DNA of 54,781 nucleotides from Candidatus Aminicenantota bacterium (GCA_016867635.1 VGJC01000004.1:1-54781), one strand, 5' to 3'. Shown: positions 27,177 to 36,173, numbered from the stretch's first letter. Numbers and translations are program-made. The notes: generated from the letters alone by a model not told the origin.

Positions 27177-28460
27177 ATGGTTCGTGTACGATTCGCTCCC
27201 AGCCCGACCGGCTTCCTCCACATCGGGAGCGCCCGGACGGCCCTCTTCAACTGGCTCCATGCCCGCCACACCGGCGGCCGCTTCCTCCTGCGCGTCGAGG
27301 ACACCGACCTTAAGCGCTCCGAATCGCGCTTCCTCGACGAGATCCTCGAGGACCTTCGCTGGCTGGGCCTCGACTGGGACGAGGAGCCCCTGTTCCAGAG
27401 CCGTCGCTTCGACGTCTACCGGGCCAAGGCCGAGGAGCTCGTCGCCGCCGGCAAGGCCTACCGCGACGGCGACGCCGTGCTCTTCCGCGTCCCGCCCTCC
27501 CGAACCGTCGCCTACGACGACATCGTCCACGGCCGCATCACCGTCGAGACGGAGGCCATCAAGGACCAGGTCCTGATCAAGTCCGATGGCTCGCCGACCT
27601 ACAATTTCTCCTGCGTCGTCGACGACGCCCACATGGGCATCACCCACATCCTCCGGGGGGACGACCACATCAGCAACACGCCGAAGCAGATCCTGTTCTA
27701 CGAGGCCTTCGGCCTCGAGCCGCCGCGCTTCGGCCACATGCCCCTCATCCTCGGCTCCGACGGCTCGAAGCTCTCCAAGCGCCACGGCGGCGTCTCGGTC
27801 GAGGAATACAAGAAAGAGGGCTTCCTGCCCGAGGCCCTGGCCAACTACCTCGTCCTCCTCGGTTGGATGCCGCGCGACGGCCGCGAGGTCGTGCCCCTCG
27901 AAGAGATCGTCCGCCTGTTCGACATCTCCGAAATGAACGACGTCCAGGCCAAGTTCGACCTTCAGAAGCTGCGTTGGATAAACGGCGAGTACATCATGAA
28001 GGCCGAGAACAGCCGCCTCCTGCCGCTCCTCCGGGCCCAGCTCGCTGCGGCCGGTCAGGACTCCGCCGCCGCGACCGACGACCGCCTTTCGAAAGTCCTC
28101 GACCTCTACAAGGTCCGCATCAAGACCCTGAGCGAGTTCCCGGCCATGACCGACCTTTTCTTCCGCGACGATTATGCCCTCGAACCCGAGGGCCTCAAGC
28201 ACCTCGAGAAACCCGAGAGCCGCGAATATCTGGCCGCCCTGGCCGACCGCCTGGCCACTCTCTCGGCCTTCGACCACGCTTCGATCGAGACCGCCTTCCG
28301 GGCCTTCGTCGAGGAGCGCGGCCTCAAGGCCGGCCAGGTCATCCACCCGGCCCGGATGGCCGTCAGCGGCCGGACCAAGGGCGCCGGCCTGTTCGAGATG
28401 ATGGAAGTGCTCGGCCGGGACCGCGTCGTGGAACGCCTGAGGAGAGCCGCCCATGGATGA
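27177..28460 (+). CDS. gltX: glutamyl-tRNA synthetase
   Basis: 427 residues from ATG 27177; the track uses a TTG two codons earlier. GluRS charges tRNA-Glu. The class I signature is [22 protein letters not shown] (HIGS 15-18). The second signature is [18 protein letters not shown] (KLSKR, the KMSKS equivalent). [22 protein letters not shown] is also typical. It is shorter than E. coli GluRS (471), mainly in the C-terminal anticodon-binding part. The protein has no obvious four-Cys zinc site. The last eight bases overlap glnS, so both synthetases are made from one transcript. Confidence 0.95.
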   Translation: MVRVRFAPSPTGFLHIGSARTALFNWLHARHTGGRFLLRVEDTDLKRSESRFLDEILEDLRWLGLDWDEEPLFQSRRFDVYRAKAEELVAAGKAYRDGDAVLFRVPPSRTVAYDDIVHGRITVETEAIKDQVLIKSDGSPTYNFSCVVDDAHMGITHILRGDDHISNTPKQILFYEAFGLEPPRFGHMPLILGSDGSKLSKRHGGVSVEEYKKEGFLPEALANYLVLLGWMPRDGREVVPLEEIVRLFDISEMNDVQAKFDLQKLRWINGEYIMKAENSRLLPLLRAQLAAAGQDSAAATDDRLSKVLDLYKVRIKTLSEFPAMTDLFFRDDYALEPEGLKHLEKPESREYLAALADRLATLSAFDHASIETAFRAFVEERGLKAGQVIHPARMAVSGRTKGAGLFEMMEVLGRDRVVERLRRAAHG

Positions 28461-30159
28461 GCCGACCAACCCCAAGCCCAAGTCCAACTTCATCCGCGAC
28501 ATCGTCGACGAGCACCTGAGGACCGGCCGCTTCAGCCGCGTCCACACCCGTTTCCCGCCCGAGCCCAACGGCTACCTCCACATCGGCCACGCCAAGTCCA
28601 TCTGCCTGAACTTCGGGCTGGCCCGCGACTACAACGGCCTGTGCAACCTGCGCATGGACGACACCAATCCCGAGACCGAGGACATCGAGTACGTCAACTC
28701 CATCAAGGAGGATGTCCGCTGGCTGGGCTTCGACTGGGAGGATCGCGAGTACTACGCCTCCGACTATTACGAGAAGCTGTACGAGTTCGCCGTCCAGCTC
28801 ATCAAGCAGGGCGATGCCTATGTCTGCGACCTGAGCGTCGACCAGGTCCGCGAGTATCGCGGCACGGTCACCACGCCCGGCAAGGACAGCCCCTTCCGGA
28901 ACCGCTCTGTTACCGAGAATCTCGACCTCTTCAGCCGCATGCGGGCCGGCGAGTTCCCCGACGGCGCGAAGACCCTGCGGGCCAAGATCGACATGGCCAG
29001 CCCGAACATGCTCCTCCGTGATCCGCTCATGTACCGCATCCGGCGCGAGCACCACTACCGGCGCGGCGACGCCTGGTGCCTCTACCCGACCTACGACTGG
29101 GCCCACGGCCAGAGCGACTCCATCGAGGGCGTCACGCACTCGATCTGCACGCTGGAGTTCGAGGTCCACCGGCCCCTGTACGACTGGTTCCTCGACCGCC
29201 TCGGCGTCCACCATCCCCAGCAGATCGAGTTCGCCCGCCTCAACCTCAGCCACACCGTCCTCAGCAAGCGCCGCCTCCTCGAGCTCGTCGAGGGGGGCTT
29301 TGTCTCGGGCTGGGACGATCCCCGGATGCCGACCATGACGGGGTTCCGGCGCCGCGGCTACACTCCCGAGTCCATCCGCAGCTTCGCCGACATCATCGGC
29401 ATCGCCAGGGACAACAGCATCGTCGACGCCGCCCTCCTCGAGATGTGCGTCCGCGAGCACCTCAACCGGATGGCGCCGCGGGTGATGGCTGTGCTGCGGC
29501 CCCTCAAGGTCGTCATCACGAACTTCCCCGAGGGACGGGTCGAGGAGTTCGAGGCCGTCAACAACCCCGAGGACGCCTCGGCCGGGACGCGCAAGGTCCC
29601 GTTCTCGCGCGAGCTGTGGATCGAGCGCGAGGACTTCATGGAGGACCCGCCGAAGAAGTTCTTCCGGTTGTCCCCCGGCCGCGAGGTCCGGCTGCGCTAC
29701 GCCTACTTCATCAAGTGCGAGGAAGTCGTCAAGGACCCGAAGACCGGCGAGGTCACCGAGCTTCGCTGCACCTACGATCCGGCGACCCGGGGAGGGGACT
29801 CGCCCCCCGACGGGCGCAAGGTCAAGGCCACCCTCCATTGGGTGTCGGCGTCGCACGCCATCGAGGCCGAGGTCCGGCTCTACGAGACGCTGTTCACGGT
29901 CCGCGACCCGATGGACGTCCCCGAGGGGACCGATTGGAAATCGCTACTCAATCCCAAATCGCTCGAGGTCGTCAGGGGCGCCAAGCTCGAACCGGGGCTG
30001 GCTGATGCGCGACCCGAGAGCCGCTGGCAGTTCGAGCGGATGGGATATTATTGCGTCGACCGGCGGGACTCCAAGCCCGGGGCCCTGGTTTTCAACCGGA
30101 CCGTCACCCTGCGCGACGAGTGGGCGAAGCTCGTCAGCTCAGGCCGCGAGAACAAGTAG
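28453..30159 (+). CDS. glnS: glutaminyl-tRNA synthetase
   Basis: 568 residues, close to the 554 of E. coli GlnRS. It charges tRNA-Gln directly with glutamine. The signatures are [25 protein letters not shown] (HIGH) and [16 protein letters not shown] (VLSKR). [11 protein letters not shown] and [23 protein letters not shown] separate it from GluRS. The C-terminal half carries the two beta-barrel anticodon-binding domains ([28 protein letters not shown]). Its start codon lies inside the end of gltX. Bacterial GlnRS is patchily distributed; many relatives use the GatCAB amidation route, so its presence is informative about the lineage. Confidence 0.97.
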   Translation: MDEPTNPKPKSNFIRDIVDEHLRTGRFSRVHTRFPPEPNGYLHIGHAKSICLNFGLARDYNGLCNLRMDDTNPETEDIEYVNSIKEDVRWLGFDWEDREYYASDYYEKLYEFAVQLIKQGDAYVCDLSVDQVREYRGTVTTPGKDSPFRNRSVTENLDLFSRMRAGEFPDGAKTLRAKIDMASPNMLLRDPLMYRIRREHHYRRGDAWCLYPTYDWAHGQSDSIEGVTHSICTLEFEVHRPLYDWFLDRLGVHHPQQIEFARLNLSHTVLSKRRLLELVEGGFVSGWDDPRMPTMTGFRRRGYTPESIRSFADIIGIARDNSIVDAALLEMCVREHLNRMAPRVMAVLRPLKVVITNFPEGRVEEFEAVNNPEDASAGTRKVPFSRELWIEREDFMEDPPKKFFRLSPGREVRLRYAYFIKCEEVVKDPKTGEVTELRCTYDPATRGGDSPPDGRKVKATLHWVSASHAIEAEVRLYETLFTVRDPMDVPEGTDWKSLLNPKSLEVVRGAKLEPGLADARPESRWQFERMGYYCVDRRDSKPGALVFNRTVTLRDEWAKLVSSGRENK

Positions 30160-30178
30160 GGCGAGCAGCCTCCTATCC

Positions 30179-30207
30179 TTGCCTTTTAGTTTGGTTTCAG
30201 CTATATT
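30179..30207 (+). promoter_or_regulatory. promoter for tRNA-Arg
   Basis: TTGCCT (30179-30184), 17-bp spacer, TATATT (30202-30207), about 14 bases upstream of the mature tRNA 5' end. Confidence 0.6.
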
Positions 30208-30220
30208 CGTGGGGCTTTGC

Positions 30221-30297
30221 GTGCCTGTAGCTCAGCTGGATAGAGCGTTGGACTCCGGATCCAAAGGTCGGAGGTTCGAATCCTCTCAGGCACGCCA
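30221..30297 (+). tRNA. tRNA-Arg (anticodon CCG), CCA encoded
   Basis: A complete cloverleaf of 77 bases. The acceptor stem GTGCCTG/CAGGCAC is perfect, with discriminator G and encoded CCA. The D-arm is GCTC..GAGC. The anticodon arm TTGGA-CTCCGGA-TCCAA has CCG at positions 34-36, reading the Arg codon CGG. The T-arm is GGAGG-TTCGAAT-CCTCT. The last 18 bases (30280-30297) recur exactly at 38376-38393. Confidence 0.97.
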
Positions 30298-30390
30298 TTT
30301 CTTGGGACGCCGCGGACCTCATCCCATGTCAATGTTCCACCCAAATTGTTAGTCTTGTGGCAAAATTCGAGGGAGAATGAAGTCCGTGCC

Positions 30391-31365
30391 TCAGGTCCTG
30401 TCCCCGCCGCCGTAGACGCCGATCCTATGGATCAGCTGGTGGCGGCTCTTGACGTCCATTTTGCGGTAGAGGCTGTAGACGTGGCTTTTGACCGTGTGGA
30501 TCGAGATATGGAGCGCGCTCTCGATCTCCTTGTAGCTCTTGCCGTCGATCATGAGCTCGAGGATCTCCATTTCGCGGGCGGAGAGGCCGCGTGCCCGCCC
30601 GATCGCGGGGAGGTCGAATCGCGTTCCCAGGACCTTGCCGAGACTGCCCGCCCAAGGCAGGAAGAAGGCCTTGAGCCAGATGAGGGGCGCGAGATTCGTG
30701 TATAGGCCGAGGAGTTTGGAGAGCGCGAAGGCCCAGAACTCCGCTCCGGCCGGGTTCCAAACGGTCAGGGCCAGGTGCACGGGATAGCGGGCCAGGAACA
30801 GCCAGGCGAAAGCGGCGTCGACCTTCCGCCGTCCCGGATCGTCGGCAATCCAGCGGCTTCCGACAAGCAGCCAGCCGAGCAAAACGATGTCGAGGATGCC
30901 CGGGGGCCAGACAAGGACGAGCCAGAAGGTGTTCTCCGGCCTCGGGGGCGCAAGGGACGGAAAACTCAGGGACAGGAAATACCAGGCCAAAGCCCCGGCG
31001 GCGAAAACCCCCGTCAAGAGAACGATCCATGCAGGCAGGCCCCTGTCCCGGCGCCGGAAAATGAACGCGTAAAGCGAGACGTGGACGCCCAAGACGAGGG
31101 CGGTCAGGACCGGCCATTCGACGAACCTGAACCAAAATGAGAGCCCCGCCAACTGATCCGAGGTCAGATTGCTCTGCCCGTAGGCGCCGAGAAAAGTGAC
31201 CACAGCCAGGGCGTTATAGAAGATCAGGAAGAACCAAAGACCGCCCAGCCGGCTCTGGGCGGAGAGGCGGGACCTTTGGCGGAATTCGACAATGGCCCAG
31301 ACCCCGACGGTCAGGATGAGGACCATGGTCAGGACGTTGAAATGCTTCAAGGCCGGGTATGCCAC
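30391..31365 (-). CDS. seven-helix membrane protein with LuxR-type DNA-binding domain
   Basis: 324 residues from GTG 31365. Seven hydrophobic segments fill residues 1-245, for example VLTMVLILTVGVWAIVEF, GLWFFLIFYNALAVVTFLGAY and GILDIVLLGWLLV. A LuxR/GerE helix-turn-helix follows at about 259-315: GLSAREMEILELMIDGKSYKEIE, then HISIHTVKSHVYSLYRKM. This is a membrane-bound transcription regulator that could respond to a lipophilic or envelope signal. No receiver domain is present. It is the first gene of the segment that follows tRNA-Arg and is divergent from the membrane-protein gene at 31553. A 52-bp repeat lies in the shared upstream region. Confidence 0.85.
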   Translation of the reverse strand: MAYPALKHFNVLTMVLILTVGVWAIVEFRQRSRLSAQSRLGGLWFFLIFYNALAVVTFLGAYGQSNLTSDQLAGLSFWFRFVEWPVLTALVLGVHVSLYAFIFRRRDRGLPAWIVLLTGVFAAGALAWYFLSLSFPSLAPPRPENTFWLVLVWPPGILDIVLLGWLLVGSRWIADDPGRRKVDAAFAWLFLARYPVHLALTVWNPAGAEFWAFALSKLLGLYTNLAPLIWLKAFFLPWAGSLGKVLGTRFDLPAIGRARGLSAREMEILELMIDGKSYKEIESALHISIHTVKSHVYSLYRKMDVKSRHQLIHRIGVYGGGDRT

Positions 31366-31379
31366 TCCAAGGGAAAGGA

Positions 31380-31409
31380 ATTATAGGCAAACGGGTGCGC
31401 CTGTGGCAA
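31380..31409 (-). promoter_or_regulatory. promoter for the LuxR-type gene
   Basis: Minus-strand TTGCCA (31409-31404), 18-bp spacer, TATAAT (31385-31380). Transcription should begin near 31373, leaving only about eight bases before the GTG, so the mRNA is nearly leaderless. Confidence 0.65.
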
Positions 31410-31445
31410 GTGGGCCGCGGACAAAGGGCCGGGCGGCTGCCGAAG

Positions 31446-31497
31446 GCCTCGGGAATCGGTATGATTTCTCGAGATCAGGCGGTTTCCCGATTGCCGG
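31446..31497 (+). repeat. 52-bp direct repeat, copy 1
   Basis: Differs at only a few positions from 36122-36173. The shared core is TATGATTTCTCGAGATCAGG. It contains the palindrome TCTCGAGA and near-complementary ends (GGGAATCGG and CCGATTGCC). This copy lies between the divergent LuxR-type and membrane-protein genes. Confidence 0.8.
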
Positions 31498-31552
31498 GGC
31501 TGGCTCCGGGGCGTATGGTACCCTCGAAGAGAATGATAGCCAGGAGAAAACA

Positions 31553-32206
31553 ATGCTTCCAAACGTCCTCTCTCAACTTCAACAGATCGGCACGGGGGCC
31601 GCGTTCATCGTCTTCCCCCTGGTCTTCGTATTCGCTTTTGCCTCTCATCCCCGTCTCCTGAGGCCGCGGCTGCTCCGGCCCGAGGATATCATGCTGCGGG
31701 CGAGGGGGCGCAAGCTCCTGCAACTGGGACATGCCTTGGTCCTTCTCAATACCGCGCTCCTCGTCGTCGCGGCGCTTCACTTCATGAGGATCCTGAGCGC
31801 GGGCCGGGGAGCCTGGGCGGGATTCGTGGGCGCGATTCCTGCGGTCCTGGGCGCTATTATTCTAGCCGCCGACAAAGGGGCCCTGTGCCTGACGATGAGC
31901 GCCCTGGACACGGTCCCCGACGATGAGTTCTCGGCCATGACGCCCGGCCTCCGGGCCATGTTCGCCAAAAAGGGCTGGATGTGGCTCCTCTGGGGGATCG
32001 TGCTCTTGCCGGCCGGTTTTGCCATTCAGGCCGTCGGCCTCCTCCAGGCCCAGGCGCTGCCTTGCTGGGAGAGCATCCTTTTCCTGATCGGGGTGCTGTT
32101 CGTGGGCACGCCGGACGGGCTGGAGATCATCAATCTCGGCGCTTCCCTTCTGATGGCCGCCGCCATGATCCCCTACGGGATCAGGCTCATCGCGGCCACG
32201 TTTTAA
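31553..32206 (+). CDS. multi-pass membrane protein of unknown function
   Basis: 217 residues from ATG 31553, with CAGGAG nine bases upstream; the track start at 31292 is shadow. About six hydrophobic segments are seen, among them GAAFIVFPLVFVFAFAS, ALVLLNTALLVVAALHF, WAGFVGAIPAVLGAIILA and LLWGIVLLPAGFAIQAV. I recognise no family and no catalytic motif. It precedes the DUF3795 gene by ten bases and the MDR gene after that, so the three are probably co-transcribed. It could be a membrane partner for the neighbouring oxidoreductases, but this is a guess from position. Confidence 0.7.
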   Translation: MLPNVLSQLQQIGTGAAFIVFPLVFVFAFASHPRLLRPRLLRPEDIMLRARGRKLLQLGHALVLLNTALLVVAALHFMRILSAGRGAWAGFVGAIPAVLGAIILAADKGALCLTMSALDTVPDDEFSAMTPGLRAMFAKKGWMWLLWGIVLLPAGFAIQAVGLLQAQALPCWESILFLIGVLFVGTPDGLEIINLGASLLMAAAMIPYGIRLIAATF

Positions 32207-32216
32207 GGAGAATACC

Positions 32217-32768
32217 ATGAACCACAAGCAGAATCGGCGGAGTTTTCTCGCGCAATGCGCGAAATGCGGCGGCGCCTGTTGCGCCCTGCTGGCCTTGAAC
32301 CGGATCTCGCGAGCGAGGCAGACTGCGGTCCCACTAGCCCGGCAAGAGAAGCCCATCGACTTGGCAGCGCTGGCTTATTGCGGGATCCCGCAGGCCTTTT
32401 GCGAGTCAAGGTGCGAGCTCTTCAAGGCCACCCTCGAGAACGATGCCGAGTTGAAGAGAGCCGTCTATGACAAATGGGAAATGAAAAATCGATTCGGCAT
32501 CGAGTTCGAGGCCGATAAGATCTTCTGCTACGGCTGCAAGCCTGGCGACAAGCCCCTGAAGGTGGGGATGGCCGAGTGCGCGGTCAGGACATGCCCCATT
32601 GCCCACGGCATGGAATCCTGCGTTCAATGCGGCAGCCTGGCTTCCTGCGACAAGGCCTTCTGGAAAGAATGGCCGGTTGCTTACGAGCACATCAAGAAGT
32701 TACAGGCCCGATATAGCACCCAGCCGGGAGCGAAAATCTTCGACATTAAAGCGAGGTCATGCCGATGA
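32217..32768 (+). CDS. DUF3795-like cysteine-rich protein with Tat-type N-terminus
   Basis: 183 residues, preceded by AAGGAGA. The N-terminus NRRSFLAQCAKCGGACCALLAL has a twin-arginine-like motif (RRSFL) and a hydrophobic stretch, suggesting Tat export, though it is itself Cys-rich. The body follows the DUF3795 pattern: LAYCGIPQAFCESRCELFKAT, FCYGCKPGDKPLKVGMAEC, and AHGMESCVQCGSLASCDK. The many paired Cys residues suggest a metal or iron-sulfur site. Function unknown. It overlaps the start of the MDR gene by ten bases. Confidence 0.75.
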   Translation: MNHKQNRRSFLAQCAKCGGACCALLALNRISRARQTAVPLARQEKPIDLAALAYCGIPQAFCESRCELFKATLENDAELKRAVYDKWEMKNRFGIEFEADKIFCYGCKPGDKPLKVGMAECAVRTCPIAHGMESCVQCGSLASCDKAFWKEWPVAYEHIKKLQARYSTQPGAKIFDIKARSCR

Positions 32769-33790
32769 GCTCAGACACCATGAAAGCTATCGTATACACC
32801 GAATTCGGTCCCCCCGACGTCCTCCGACTGCGCGAAGTCGCCAAGCCTGTTCCCGGGAACCACGATGTCCTCGTCCGCGTTCAAGCGGCGACCGTGGGCT
32901 TTGGGGACACGCTGGTCCGCAACTTCGCCGCTGTCTCCCCGCGGAAGTTCCATATGCCGTGGCTGTTCTGGCTCATCGGGAGGCTGAATTTCGGCTTTTG
33001 GAAGCCCCGGATCCACATCCTCGGAAACGAATTCGCTGGGGAGGTCGAAGCCGTCGGCAAGCGGGTCACGCGCTTCAAGAAGGGCGATCAGATCTTCGGC
33101 TATCGTGGGCCCCGCATGGGCGCCTACGCGGAGTACCTCTGTGTCTCTGAGACCGGCATGGTAACCGCCAAGCCGTCGAACATGAGCTATGAGCAGGCCG
33201 CGGCCTGCCCTTATGGGGCCGTTATGGCTCTGGGCCTGCTTCGGAAGCTTCGGCTCCGGACCGGTCAAGCCGTCCTCGTCGTCGGCGCGTCTGGGGGGAT
33301 CGGTCCCGCCGTCGTGCGGCTCGCGAAGTTCCACTTTGGGGCCAACGTGACGGGTGTCTGCGGCGTCGCCCGCCTCGAGTATGTGAGGTCGATGGGCGCG
33401 GACGCGGTCATCGACTACAACCGTGAGGATTTCGCAGACCGCCCTGAAACCTACGACCTGGTCATCGACATTCTGGGCAAAAGCTCTTACGCGCGATGCC
33501 TGCGCGTTCTCCGGCCGCGAGCGCACCTGGTTTACGTAAGCTTCAAGGCTAAGCAACTTCTCCAAATGCTGAGAACGTCCGTCTCCGTCCGGAGGAAAGT
33601 GATCTGCGCCTTGGTCGCCGAGCGGCAGGAAGATTTGATCCTCGTAAGGGAGCTGATGGAGGCAGGTAAGATCCGGCCCGTCGTCGATCGGACCTTTCCT
33701 TTGGAGCAGGTCGCCGAAGCACACCGCTATGCCGAGGGCGGCGCGAAGATGGGCTCGGTCGTCATTTCGCTCGCGCCTGCGGAAGGATAA
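32759..33790 (+). CDS. MDR-family NAD(P)-dependent oxidoreductase (quinone-oxidoreductase-like), copy 1
   Basis: 343 residues. A medium-chain dehydrogenase/reductase: MKAIVYTEFGPPDVLRL opens the GroES-like domain, and LVVGASGGIGPAVVRLAK (about 179-196) is the nucleotide-binding loop. The catalytic zinc ligands of alcohol dehydrogenases are absent: HILGNEFAGEVEAVG has no Cys/His pair. It therefore resembles quinone oxidoreductases and enoyl reductases. Substrate unknown. The beginning is identical at the DNA level over 35 bases to the second MDR gene (36284-36318). ATG 32759 lies inside the DUF3795 gene; the next ATG (32765) is also possible. Confidence 0.85.
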   Translation: MPMSSDTMKAIVYTEFGPPDVLRLREVAKPVPGNHDVLVRVQAATVGFGDTLVRNFAAVSPRKFHMPWLFWLIGRLNFGFWKPRIHILGNEFAGEVEAVGKRVTRFKKGDQIFGYRGPRMGAYAEYLCVSETGMVTAKPSNMSYEQAAACPYGAVMALGLLRKLRLRTGQAVLVVGASGGIGPAVVRLAKFHFGANVTGVCGVARLEYVRSMGADAVIDYNREDFADRPETYDLVIDILGKSSYARCLRVLRPRAHLVYVSFKAKQLLQMLRTSVSVRRKVICALVAERQEDLILVRELMEAGKIRPVVDRTFPLEQVAEAHRYAEGGAKMGSVVISLAPAEG

Positions 33791-33800
33791 GGAGACAACT

Positions 33801-35339
33801 ATGAACCGAACGGCCATGAGACATAACGCTTTTGCTTCTCTGGCAATCTTCATAATGCTCTTTTCCGCGTGGCCGCTTCACGCCGCAAACGCTTCGCAAA
33901 GAATCAATAGGCTTATCGAATCGTATTACAAAAGCGGGCAATTCAACGGCACCATTCTGGTCAAGAAAGGCACTGTCATCCTCTACGCGAAGGCGTTTGG
34001 CTTGGCTGATCGGCAATGGAACGTTAAGAACACGCTGGATACAAAATTCTTGATCGGGTCCGTCAGCAAAGCGTACACGGCTTTGATGGTGCTGATCCTG
34101 GCCGGCGAAGGCTTGATCGACCTGAATGCAACCCTCAATACCTATATTCCTCAATATGACGGCCCGGGAAAGAATCAGGTCACGATCCACCAGATGCTGA
34201 CGCATACGTCCGGGATCCCGGATCACGGAGCGATCCCCGATCTTTCCAAAAAGCGGGTCCGCTGGATATACGATTCGGATCAATACCTGGAGTTGGTCAA
34301 GGAAACCTCTTTGAAGTTCGAGCCCGGCACGGGCTTTCAATACAGCGGGATCGCTTACAACTTGCTTGCCATCATGTGCGAGAAGGTGACCCGGAAGGAT
34401 TTTGCCGAGTTACTGAAGCAGAAAATCTTCACTCCTCTCCATATGCGCAATACCACGCTCAACAACAACCTCGCGATCGAATCCAAGCGGGCTTATGGCT
34501 ATGAGTATTACCTGCTGGAAGGGTATAAGCTCCCTTCATATATTTCCATGGATCACTGCAAAGGCAGCGGGGGGATCCTGTCCACCGTCGAAGACATGGC
34601 CAAGTTCAACAACGAGTGCTTCGTGGCTCAAACGCTAACAACAAAATCCCTTTATCAAAGGATGTTCACCCCCCACGTTAAAGACTGGCAGTACTATGGC
34701 TATGGGTGGTGGATCGATACGATCGCGCTGGGCGGCAAGGAAAAAACACTGATCAGTCATGGCGGCTCGACCGACGGATACAAGGCTTACTCGACCAGGA
34801 TCGTGGAAGACCAGACGGATATCATCATTTTGGAGAACGATTATTTCAGGACCGATGTGGGGGTCAAGTGGTGTTACGACATTACCGAAGACATCATCGG
34901 CATTCTGGCGGGCCAGGACGTCCCGGTGGCCAAGAGATCGATCGCCAAGGCCGTCGGGCTGACGATTGGGCAGGCCGGGATCGAGCAGGCCATGGCGCAA
35001 TTATCTCGGCTCAAGAAGAACGATGATTATAGCATCGGCGCGCCGGATTATTTCTATCTCGCTAGGGAACTGGACAATAAACACGGTCTGAAGCAAGCTT
35101 CGATCAGAATATGGGAAGCGGGCTTGGCTGATTTCCCCGACGATTTCGGGCTGAATTACTACTGCGCGGAGACCCTGAGGGGCGTCAACGACGAAAAGGC
35201 CCTCACGCTCTATAATAAATGCGTCAGGCTCTACAACAGCGATGAAAAGAACAAGCGTTACGCCGAGGAATACAAAAAAGCGGTGAGTGCGCTGCGAGGA
35301 AAAGATATCGCTTTTCGAGGAGTCGACGATGTCCGTTAA
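33801..35339 (+). CDS. serine hydrolase of the beta-lactamase class C fold, exported
   Basis: 512 residues from ATG 33801, with AAGGAG upstream; the track start at 33729 is shadow. A signal peptide (to about HAANA, residue 31) precedes a penicillin-binding-protein/class C beta-lactamase domain. SVSK (87-90) carries the nucleophilic Ser and Lys. YSGIAYN stands where YxN is usual, so the Asn is Gly. ISHGGSTDGYKA supplies the HxG motif. The last 120 residues look like TPR helices (EKALTLYNKCVRLYNSDEKN). Likely an esterase or peptidase, not a drug-resistance enzyme. The DNA is visibly poorer in GC and richer in A/T-ending codons than its neighbours, which suggests transfer. Confidence 0.85.
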   Translation: MNRTAMRHNAFASLAIFIMLFSAWPLHAANASQRINRLIESYYKSGQFNGTILVKKGTVILYAKAFGLADRQWNVKNTLDTKFLIGSVSKAYTALMVLILAGEGLIDLNATLNTYIPQYDGPGKNQVTIHQMLTHTSGIPDHGAIPDLSKKRVRWIYDSDQYLELVKETSLKFEPGTGFQYSGIAYNLLAIMCEKVTRKDFAELLKQKIFTPLHMRNTTLNNNLAIESKRAYGYEYYLLEGYKLPSYISMDHCKGSGGILSTVEDMAKFNNECFVAQTLTTKSLYQRMFTPHVKDWQYYGYGWWIDTIALGGKEKTLISHGGSTDGYKAYSTRIVEDQTDIIILENDYFRTDVGVKWCYDITEDIIGILAGQDVPVAKRSIAKAVGLTIGQAGIEQAMAQLSRLKKNDDYSIGAPDYFYLARELDNKHGLKQASIRIWEAGLADFPDDFGLNYYCAETLRGVNDEKALTLYNKCVRLYNSDEKNKRYAEEYKKAVSALRGKDIAFRGVDDVR

Positions 35340-36120
35340 AGGTTGCCGGTGGCCCTTGGCGGGGTTTATCGCTTGTGTTCTATTCCGGATCATTCCGGTC
35401 CAGGCCATGAGCGCCTCCTTGCCGATTTCGCCCGTCAGGGTCGAGAAGGTCATCTCGTCCAAACTCGGAGAGACGCGGGAGGCCTGGGTGTCGCTGCCCG
35501 ACCGCTATGACGAGACAGGGGACCGCTATCCGGTCATCTATATGCTCGACGGCGAGATCAACTTCAACTCTGGCGTCGACGGGACCAAGGACGGTGGCCG
35601 GGCCGACGCGTTCCTGGATTTCGTCGGCGAGGAGCTGATGGCCCTTGTGGAGAAAAACTATCGGACCGAGCCGTTCCGGGTCCTCTACGGGACGTCCAAT
35701 ACGGGCTTCACGGCCGTCCATGCGCTTTTCCACAACCCCAGGCTGGCCGGCGCCTATGTCGCTGCGAGCGCCACGCTGTCCGTGCCCATTTTTCGCACCA
35801 ATCGGGGGGCCTGGATCCGGGATTTCAAGGGCAGTGACAAGCGGCTTATCCTGTTCATGGGCGAGAACGACCTGCCCACCGTCCTGAGCCAGAATAGCGC
35901 GCTGAAGGAGCAATGTGATCTCCTCGCGCCCACCGGCCTGTCCTGCCGGATGGCCGTCCTGGGAGGCTGCGGACACGTCCCCGGAAACTCCTTGGTCGAA
36001 GGGCTGCGGCTCGTCTTTGAAGGCTGGAAGATCGCGACACCTCTCGGCGAAAAGACGTTCCCTGAAGCGCGCGCCCGGCCCGATGCCGCGGCCCGGCTTA
36101 AAGAACTCAATAAGAAATGA
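35329..36120 (+). CDS. esterase-like alpha/beta-hydrolase, probably internally deleted
   Basis: 263 residues from ATG 35329, with GAGGAG upstream, overlapping the previous stop by 11 bases. A signal peptide ends near PVQAMSA. The sequence resembles the Fes/IroE-type putative esterases: YPVIYMLDGEINFNSGV, GGRADAFLDFVGEELMALVEKNYRTEP and a closing HVPGNSLVEGLRLVFEGW. The nucleophile elbow reads YGTSNTG where GHSFGG is usual, keeping the Ser. Between INFNSGV and GGRADAF about 40 residues normally carrying the MIVVGIPN-type strand appear to be missing. The product may be inactive or altered. No frameshift or stop is present. Confidence 0.7.
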   Translation: MSVKGCRWPLAGFIACVLFRIIPVQAMSASLPISPVRVEKVISSKLGETREAWVSLPDRYDETGDRYPVIYMLDGEINFNSGVDGTKDGGRADAFLDFVGEELMALVEKNYRTEPFRVLYGTSNTGFTAVHALFHNPRLAGAYVAASATLSVPIFRTNRGAWIRDFKGSDKRLILFMGENDLPTVLSQNSALKEQCDLLAPTGLSCRMAVLGGCGHVPGNSLVEGLRLVFEGWKIATPLGEKTFPEARARPDAAARLKELNKK

Positions 36121-36121
36121 G

Positions 36122-36173
36122 GCATCGGGAATCGTTATGATTTCTCGAGATCAGGCAGTTCCCCGATTGCCGG
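36122..36173 (+). repeat. 52-bp direct repeat, copy 2
   Basis: Same orientation as copy 1 (31446-31497), with the shared core TATGATTTCTCGAGATCAGG. It begins one base after the esterase stop codon and ends about 75 bases before the second MDR gene. Confidence 0.8.

Noticed and set aside
33801-35339. Antibiotic-resistance beta-lactamase
   Set aside because: The fold is shared with esterases and peptidases, the YxN motif is altered and a TPR-like tail is present, so a resistance role is not supported.
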